Shown here: piece by piece, positions 59,557-64,000 of the stretch
Numbering within the stretch: the stretch's first letter is position 1
Layout: every line of letters begins with the position of its first letter
Made by a program: the position numbers and the translations under genes
The notes under the pieces: generated by a model
Seen by the model: the letters and a program-made list of their open reading frames with translations, nothing else
Told to the model about the DNA's origin: nothing
The model's database searches: none
DNA from: Veillonella sp. VA139
GTDB taxonomy: Bacteria > Bacillota > Negativicutes > Veillonellales > Veillonellaceae
Reading direction: 5' to 3'
NCBI RefSeq assembly: GCF_003992005.1
Contig: NZ_RQVL01000010.1
Location: forward strand, 1 to 64,000
Length of the DNA: 64,000 nucleotides

Positions 59557-59889
59557 TTAGCATTGATTTAGTTTTTTACTAAGTGCTAAACAGAACTCTT
59601 GATCTTCCCTCATAGTAAATTGTCTCTGATGCTTATGAATATCTACAGTATTTGTATTAATCAAAGTACCAAAATATTTCCCATATCCTGATAACCAAGT
59701 CACTGGAATACCATTAGATATAAAATCAGTCAATAATGATGATGAAATATGAACCGAGTCAAATACTGTTACATCATCAATGGACTTAAATGGTACTTCA
59801 AATAATACTTCATGATTCCTACCAACAATAACATGCCCACCTTTTCGTTTAATAAAGGAGCCTGATTCTGTCACATATAAAGTCGTCAT
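59557..59889 (-). pseudogene. cas1: Cas1, N-terminal part of a frameshifted gene
   Basis: 110 codons from the ATG at 59889, which has AGGAGG seven bases upstream. It encodes the Cas1 N-terminal beta domain (MTTLYVTESGSFIKRKG, then GIPVTWLSGYGKYFG). The frame runs into TAA at 59559 right after Leu-Asn-Gln-Cys. Removing one base near 59562 joins it to the C-terminal part as LNQAKINNQ, as in intact Cas1. Mutation or sequencing error cannot be separated here. Confidence 0.85.
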
Positions 59890-59943
59890 ACAAATTCCTC
59901 CTTTATAATACATAACTATTATTACTATACGCTCCGATCCCAT

Positions 59944-59949
59944 ATTATA
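59944..59949 (-). promoter_or_regulatory. Possible -10 of the cas operon
   Basis: TATAAT on minus, 54 bases before the cas1 ATG, between gene and array. The -35 is poor, so this is tentative. Confidence 0.35.
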
Positions 59950-60014
59950 GGATGTAAAGAATGCGGTGCATTGTTTACGCATAGATCTGAGTATTACAAC
60001 CTTAGTTTTTTCCG

Positions 60015-60742
60015 AGTTCCGTCCCCATATTGGGGATTATTTTTTTATCAGGATGGGTATTGGGTACATAAATATTACAACGTATTTAATGCGTTTCCGT
60101 CCCCGTATTGGGGATTATTTTTTATCGTTTAGGTTTATTTTCATTGTTCATTTTAGTTTTAGTTTTATGTTTCCGTCCCCGTGCTGGGGATTATTTTTTA
60201 TCTGAAAATAAGTATAACAGGACTTACTAAAACAGAAGAAATCTGGGAGTTTCCGTCCCCATATTGGGGATTATTTTTTTATCCAATTTTGGGAAAAATG
60301 ACACAACAATGTCTACAGATGATTTCGGGTTTCCGTCCCCGCATTGGGGATTATTTTTTTATCATAGAAAGACATAAGACTAAAGACATAAATACTACTT
60401 CTAATTTTCGTCCCCGTACTGGGGATTATTTTTTATCACTCAGAGGAAAGCCTATTGACATATCTATTGAACGAAACAGTTTCCGTCCCTATACTGGGGA
60501 TTATGTTTTTATCATGATGAAGAACGCGACTTAATCGAATTTATTGGGTCAGTAAGTTTCCGTCCCCATATTGGGGATTATTTTTTTATATATATCACAT
60601 TATTAAATTGAAAGGAAAGAACACCATGAGTTTCCATCCCCATACTGGAGATTATGTTTTTATCAAAAAGGCTTTGAATTGAATAAAGAAGAATTGAGAA
60701 ATTGCTTGTTTCCGTCCCCGTATTGGAGATTATTTTTTTATC
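60015..60742 (-). CRISPR. Type III-A CRISPR array, 10 repeats and 9 spacers
   Basis: Repeats start at 60015, 60093, 60169, 60249, 60329, 60404, 60479, 60556, 60630 and 60708. They are 34-35 bases; spacers are 39-46. On minus the repeat runs GATAAAAAAATAAT, then CCCC-loop-GGGG, then ACGGAAAC. That last octamer equals the type III-A 5' handle known from S. thermophilus, so the array is read on minus with the cas genes. Repeats vary a lot: the loop differs in most copies, the T run is six or seven, and the handle is altered at 60015, 60404 and 60630. Confidence 0.95.
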
Positions 60743-60938
60743 CCTACCCTCTATAGTTATGATAACTAGAGCCTTTAAACCACGATCATCGGCGGAGTCG
60801 TTACAAAGATACTCTTAACTTCAATGAAACTCCCGAAAACTGTCGTTCAAGCCTATTATTATCAAATCGGCGGAGATTTATATCTAACATAAGAATACCA
60901 TATCTATTAGACAAATTGCAAATTTCAAGTAATACAAA
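60743..60938 (-). promoter_or_regulatory. CRISPR leader
   Basis: Sequence upstream of the array on minus. A palindrome TAGTTAT-G-ATAACTA (60754-60768) lies 11 bases from the first repeat. ATCGGCGGAG occurs twice, at 60788-60797 and 60866-60875, 78 bases apart, unusually GC-rich for this stretch. A promoter is expected here; several weak -10 candidates exist and none stands out. Confidence 0.6.
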
Positions 60939-60981
60939 TGCCCCACATCAGGATGTAGCTATCTTTTCAGATGTGGGGCAC
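60939..60981. terminator. Terminator after the unknown three-gene operon
   Basis: TGCCCCACATC/GATGTGGGGCA, an 11-bp stem with a ~20-base loop; on minus ATTTGTATT follows. It separates the operon at 61054 onward from the CRISPR leader. Confidence 0.7.
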
Positions 60982-61053
60982 TCTCCTTCTAATCATTTTA
61001 TTTCCATACCAATCAGATTCTTTACTTTAAAGTCTCTTCTTTTATCACATTCC

Positions 61054-61899
61054 CTATCTTTCTTGGAAATCCATAGCAATCATTCCTGGGAACAAAATTT
61101 TATAATAATCTGCCGCTACTTTTAATGTTTCTAACAGCTTCAAGCAATGCCTTTCAGTGCTCGTGTTTACATTTACCTTATGTTTTATCCAACGTTGTAC
61201 ATGGCGACTAAACCTTTCCACTACTTCACATACTGGAACACCCCATTGTAATTCTAATGTTGGTACATCTGCGTATGGAATAGTATTACCTTTGAATTGT
61301 TCTACATGAAACTCTAAGATCTTGGTTAATTGCTTCATGCATCTAGGAAAATCCCCAGTCACTTCATTACGATAGTTTAGTTGCAGTAAAATCTCTTTCG
61401 CTACGACCTCTATGGTTTGTAACCAAAATAATAGCGTTAATATATTTTTATGCTTGTCTTTCTCCAAAATAATATCTTGAGGCTCCTTACTATCTACTTT
61501 TCCTGCTTTAACCTTCTCCATTGTATATGTATAAGAGAATAAGGTCGGTAAAGCATCTATAGCGGCAAAAATAACATATAATTGCAGTTCTATACCTTGT
61601 AATTGTTCTTCTGTTATCTTTGTGGACTCTTTTGCATGCCTTTCAAGAGGCTCAATAAGGGGAAGCATATAGTCACTCATCTTTGAAGCTACCTGAATGA
61701 TATCTTCCCGTGTATCATCAGGCATCCAAGTATCTTTATGGTCAAGGATATGATCTAACCGCTCATAAATTCTTTTCCGAATATTATCTCCACTTCTTGG
61801 ATTTGTTTCTTCTACTAGGGTTATTATGTCATGAAACATAACATAGGTGCCTTGCCACCATAGGGTAAATAAGTTATCTGTTAATGCATTTCCTATCAT
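61054..61899 (-). CDS. Unknown protein, last gene of the operon beside the CRISPR leader
   Basis: Not recognised. 281 residues from the ATG at 61899; AGGTGA six bases upstream is formed over the stop of the previous gene, so translation is coupled. Almost wholly alpha-helical by composition, without signal peptide or clear membrane segment. No CARF, HEPN, nuclease or ATPase motif can be seen. A Trp/His/Arg-rich helix (ERFSRHVQRWIKHK) lies near 235. Could be an accessory of the type III system or an unrelated cassette. Confidence 0.7.
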   Translation of the reverse strand: MIGNALTDNLFTLWWQGTYVMFHDIITLVEETNPRSGDNIRKRIYERLDHILDHKDTWMPDDTREDIIQVASKMSDYMLPLIEPLERHAKESTKITEEQLQGIELQLYVIFAAIDALPTLFSYTYTMEKVKAGKVDSKEPQDIILEKDKHKNILTLLFWLQTIEVVAKEILLQLNYRNEVTGDFPRCMKQLTKILEFHVEQFKGNTIPYADVPTLELQWGVPVCEVVERFSRHVQRWIKHKVNVNTSTERHCLKLLETLKVAADYYKILFPGMIAMDFQER

Positions 61900-61908
61900 T
61901 TCTATCAC

Positions 61909-62925
61909 CTAATTCTCTTTGATATATTTATATTCGGCACGTAGTACTACAGGATACAAGGCTATATAACAGCGCACGATACGCTCTAGTCCTCGTAAAC
62001 TATTTTCATAGGTATGAAACATAGTCCGATACGATTCGTATTCACTTTGGGACATATCTTTTGTATCATTAAACAGTTGATTTTTTAAGGTCTTCCAATA
62101 GATATCTGGTTCTTTCCAATGCTTTTTCATACACATATATGTAGCTCTTAGATCACTCCATGTTCGAATCGAACCCTTCCTAGCTTGCTGAATACAATCT
62201 TCTGTATGTTCTAGTGGAGCCGATTCATCAATATGACTTTCCTCATAAGAGAACCATTCTTTTTCCGCGAGTTGAACACGACGATGCACAAAGGCTTTTA
62301 CTGCCATATGAAGTATATATAGCATATCTTCCACAGTCACATCTTCCGACAATTCCGTATATATATCATAGCTTTCATCTAATACGCTATTCACATCCGA
62401 CTGTACCATCATAATAAACATTGGATACATCAATTTTGCTAATCCAACCATACCTGATAAAAGGATTTCCTTTTCACACTCATCTTCTAAATAGTCGCTA
62501 TACTCAAATGTCCTTGATCTGTTAAGTGTATCCACTACATTAAGTAAAATTGTCCCTATATTTTGATACATTGTTTTATAGGCTTTTAAATTTACTTTAA
62601 AAGGCTTATCTTCTTTCCACTTATCTGTACTAACCCGCTTCCATTCATCACGAATCTTATACTTAGCTTCTTCTATATATGGTCTATCGGAATCAGAAAA
62701 ATGATCTAAACTATACTCTATTATGTCTTTCATAATGGAATGAATAAAGTCATGACTACTGCGATACAGATACACCGGCTCACACTGTTTAACACGCTTT
62801 CGGATCGGTTCTCCATCTTCCGCCTCTAATGTCCACTCTGTATCGTAATTAACAGGATCCTCGGTATCTGTCAGGTAAACTCTATCATAATTATAGTAGG
62901 AATTATAATAGTCTCCATCTATCAC
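61909..62925 (-). CDS. Unknown acidic protein, middle gene of the operon
   Basis: Not recognised. 338 residues if it begins at the GTG at 62925, three bases after the stop of the gene upstream; no better start is visible before residue 67. Tyr/Asp/Glu-rich N-terminus, then helices. One hydrophobic stretch near 157-170 (LAKLMYPMFIMMV) is too short and mixed to be called a membrane segment. RSSHDFIH near 54 loosely fits the HEPN RX4-6H pattern, but this is weak. Confidence 0.65.
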   Translation of the reverse strand: MIDGDYYNSYYNYDRVYLTDTEDPVNYDTEWTLEAEDGEPIRKRVKQCEPVYLYRSSHDFIHSIMKDIIEYSLDHFSDSDRPYIEEAKYKIRDEWKRVSTDKWKEDKPFKVNLKAYKTMYQNIGTILLNVVDTLNRSRTFEYSDYLEDECEKEILLSGMVGLAKLMYPMFIMMVQSDVNSVLDESYDIYTELSEDVTVEDMLYILHMAVKAFVHRRVQLAEKEWFSYEESHIDESAPLEHTEDCIQQARKGSIRTWSDLRATYMCMKKHWKEPDIYWKTLKNQLFNDTKDMSQSEYESYRTMFHTYENSLRGLERIVRCYIALYPVVLRAEYKYIKEN

Positions 62926-62928
62926 TAC

Positions 62929-64000
62929 CTAGTAATAGGAATATCGATCTTCACTATCCACATAATTCATTTCTTTAATGTAGTCACCACCAGCTATGAA
63001 AGTATCATACACAGTGCCATCGTAGTTATCCACTCTATGTAATAGATAATAAAAATATACGTCATGGAAAAACTCTCGAATATCTGCTAGATTGTCTGTA
63101 CTAATAAGATCTATAGGTTCTTTTTCATCTTCTGACATATCAAAATCATCGTCTTCCAAAGCATCTGACTGCACAGAACTTTCATCCTCTCTACTAGACG
63201 GTTCATAGGTTCCTAAAATAATGCTTTCCAAAATTTCACCTAAGTGAGCCTCTTCCTCTACTGCATCTTGTAAATCACGAATTGCCTTCCAATCTTCTTC
63301 TTTATCATCACCACCTGATAAAATATGTTCTGTCAACATATCTGCTGGATATTTCATGGAAAAGAATAGCACATGCTCAAGGAACAATTCAAGAACTTGG
63401 AACATTCTAAGATACAGTGTACCCTCTTGTCTTGTTTGTAAGTACTCCAAGGTATCTTCAATAGATAGACAGTACGGTATCTGTCCCGCTTCTAAGATTG
63501 CTTCACTCATGTCAGGAGTGTTTATGATAATCCGTTTTCCTAAAAGCTCTGCTAATCTGTTAGAAATAAGCGTTTTCTGTTGGCTATGAAACCAATTCTT
63601 TGCCTCTTCTTTTTCAAGGGTGAGCAAACATTCTAGGTATTCTAAATCCTCTATCTTTTCAGCCACTAGGTCATCGATATATATATCTACGCCACCAATA
63701 TGTGCTTTCAATAGATTTGGTAAACTATGATAGACATACTGCATGCCTCTCACGATGCTAAGTGGTTGAATATGACGACACATAATAGCTAACTGTCTAG
63801 TCGCCTCCGAATTGAATTCATACTCGGTATCTTCTAGCCAACGTAATCCTTTCCACATCTCTTTTTGAACATCCAGAAAGTCTTCCGGATATTCACTTTC
63901 ACCATAGAACTTTTCTCTCATCACCTCTAAATAACAACGCATCAACAAACCAGATGCTAGCACCGTAACTGTTATATCATATTCCTCTAAATCTAAAGAC
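62929..64000 (-). CDS. Unknown protein, 5' end beyond the window
   Basis: Not recognised. The frame is open to the window edge, so at least 356 residues; a GTG at 63963 is internal to the open frame and need not be the start. Mostly helical, with a low-complexity acidic stretch about two-thirds through (REDESS to EDEKEPID), and a Tyr-rich end. Three bases separate its stop from the next gene. Confidence 0.65.
   Translation of the reverse strand, partial: SLDLEEYDITVTVLASGLLMRCYLEVMREKFYGESEYPEDFLDVQKEMWKGLRWLEDTEYEFNSEATRQLAIMCRHIQPLSIVRGMQYVYHSLPNLLKAHIGGVDIYIDDLVAEKIEDLEYLECLLTLEKEEAKNWFHSQQKTLISNRLAELLGKRIIINTPDMSEAILEAGQIPYCLSIEDTLEYLQTRQEGTLYLRMFQVLELFLEHVLFFSMKYPADMLTEHILSGGDDKEEDWKAIRDLQDAVEEEAHLGEILESIILGTYEPSSREDESSVQSDALEDDDFDMSEDEKEPIDLISTDNLADIREFFHDVYFYYLLHRVDNYDGTVYDTFIAGGDYIKEMNYVDSEDRYSYY

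Noticed and set aside
60001-60534. Plus-strand open frames across the array with repeated FRPRIGDYF-like peptides
   Set aside because: They are the CRISPR repeats read as protein; the repeat period and spacers explain them fully.
61909-62925. HEPN ribonuclease motif in the middle unknown gene
   Set aside because: RSSHDFIH fits RX6H only loosely, a pattern common by chance; no supporting context within the protein.

Overview
The window looks like a chromosome segment of a low-GC, anaerobic, diderm firmicute, most likely Veillonella or a close Negativicutes relative. Three things point there. Gene content and order are Firmicutes-like (mutS2, ligA-pcrA, yceD-rpmF, mraZ-to-ftsZ). There is an outer-membrane beta-barrel gene. 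The ribonucleotide reductase is the oxygen-sensitive class III enzyme. The species assignment is inference from content and base composition; no rRNA or tRNA gene is present to confirm it. Almost every gene is on the minus strand; only the fabK-like enoyl reductase and a gamma carbonic anhydrase are on plus.

Layout: 1-835 has no protein gene. It holds four tandem copies of a ~143 bp unit with two hairpins each, plus a T-arm-like motif and a minus-strand terminator. 836-17416 is a housekeeping run: pcrA, ligA, a hotdog thioesterase, pheS, pheT, a U32/RlhA-type protein, mutS2, a class A PBP and tyrS. 17481-21511 has a CBS-containing Mn pyrophosphatase, yceD-rpmF, a short rubredoxin and a lemA/TPM pair. 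21864-23554 has the two plus-strand genes. 23693-24524 is an AT-rich patch of two unknown membrane/exported proteins. 24696-29127 has nrdDG behind a structured 630-bp leader region, then bioY overlapping a MaoC-like hotdog gene. 29384-42571 is the division and cell-wall cluster mraZ-rsmH-ftsL-murE-murF-mraY-murD-murG-murC-ddl-ftsQ-ftsZ, ending in the beta-barrel gene. It lacks ftsI, ftsW, murB and ftsA at their usual places. 43084-49277 has an aminotransferase and the livJHMGF branched-chain amino-acid transporter. 49718-51789 has ahcY and a methylthio-nucleoside phosphorylase.

51935-60742 is a type III-A (Csm) CRISPR-Cas locus, all on minus: array, cas1 (frameshifted), cas2, cas10/csm1, csm2, csm3, csm4, csm5, cas6. 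The array has 10 degenerate repeats and 9 spacers. Read on minus, repeats end in the type III 5' handle ACGGAAAC. Cas10 keeps both its HD and GGDD motifs, yet no Csm6 or other recognisable cyclic-oligoadenylate effector is in the window. Upstream of the leader, 61054-64000 holds three tightly packed genes I do not recognise; the last one runs off the window. This cluster beside a type III system is the best candidate here for something undescribed, but a link to CRISPR is only inferred from position.

Starts were chosen by ribosome-binding-site position where the longest reading frame had none. Domain calls come from reading motifs by eye; no database search was run.
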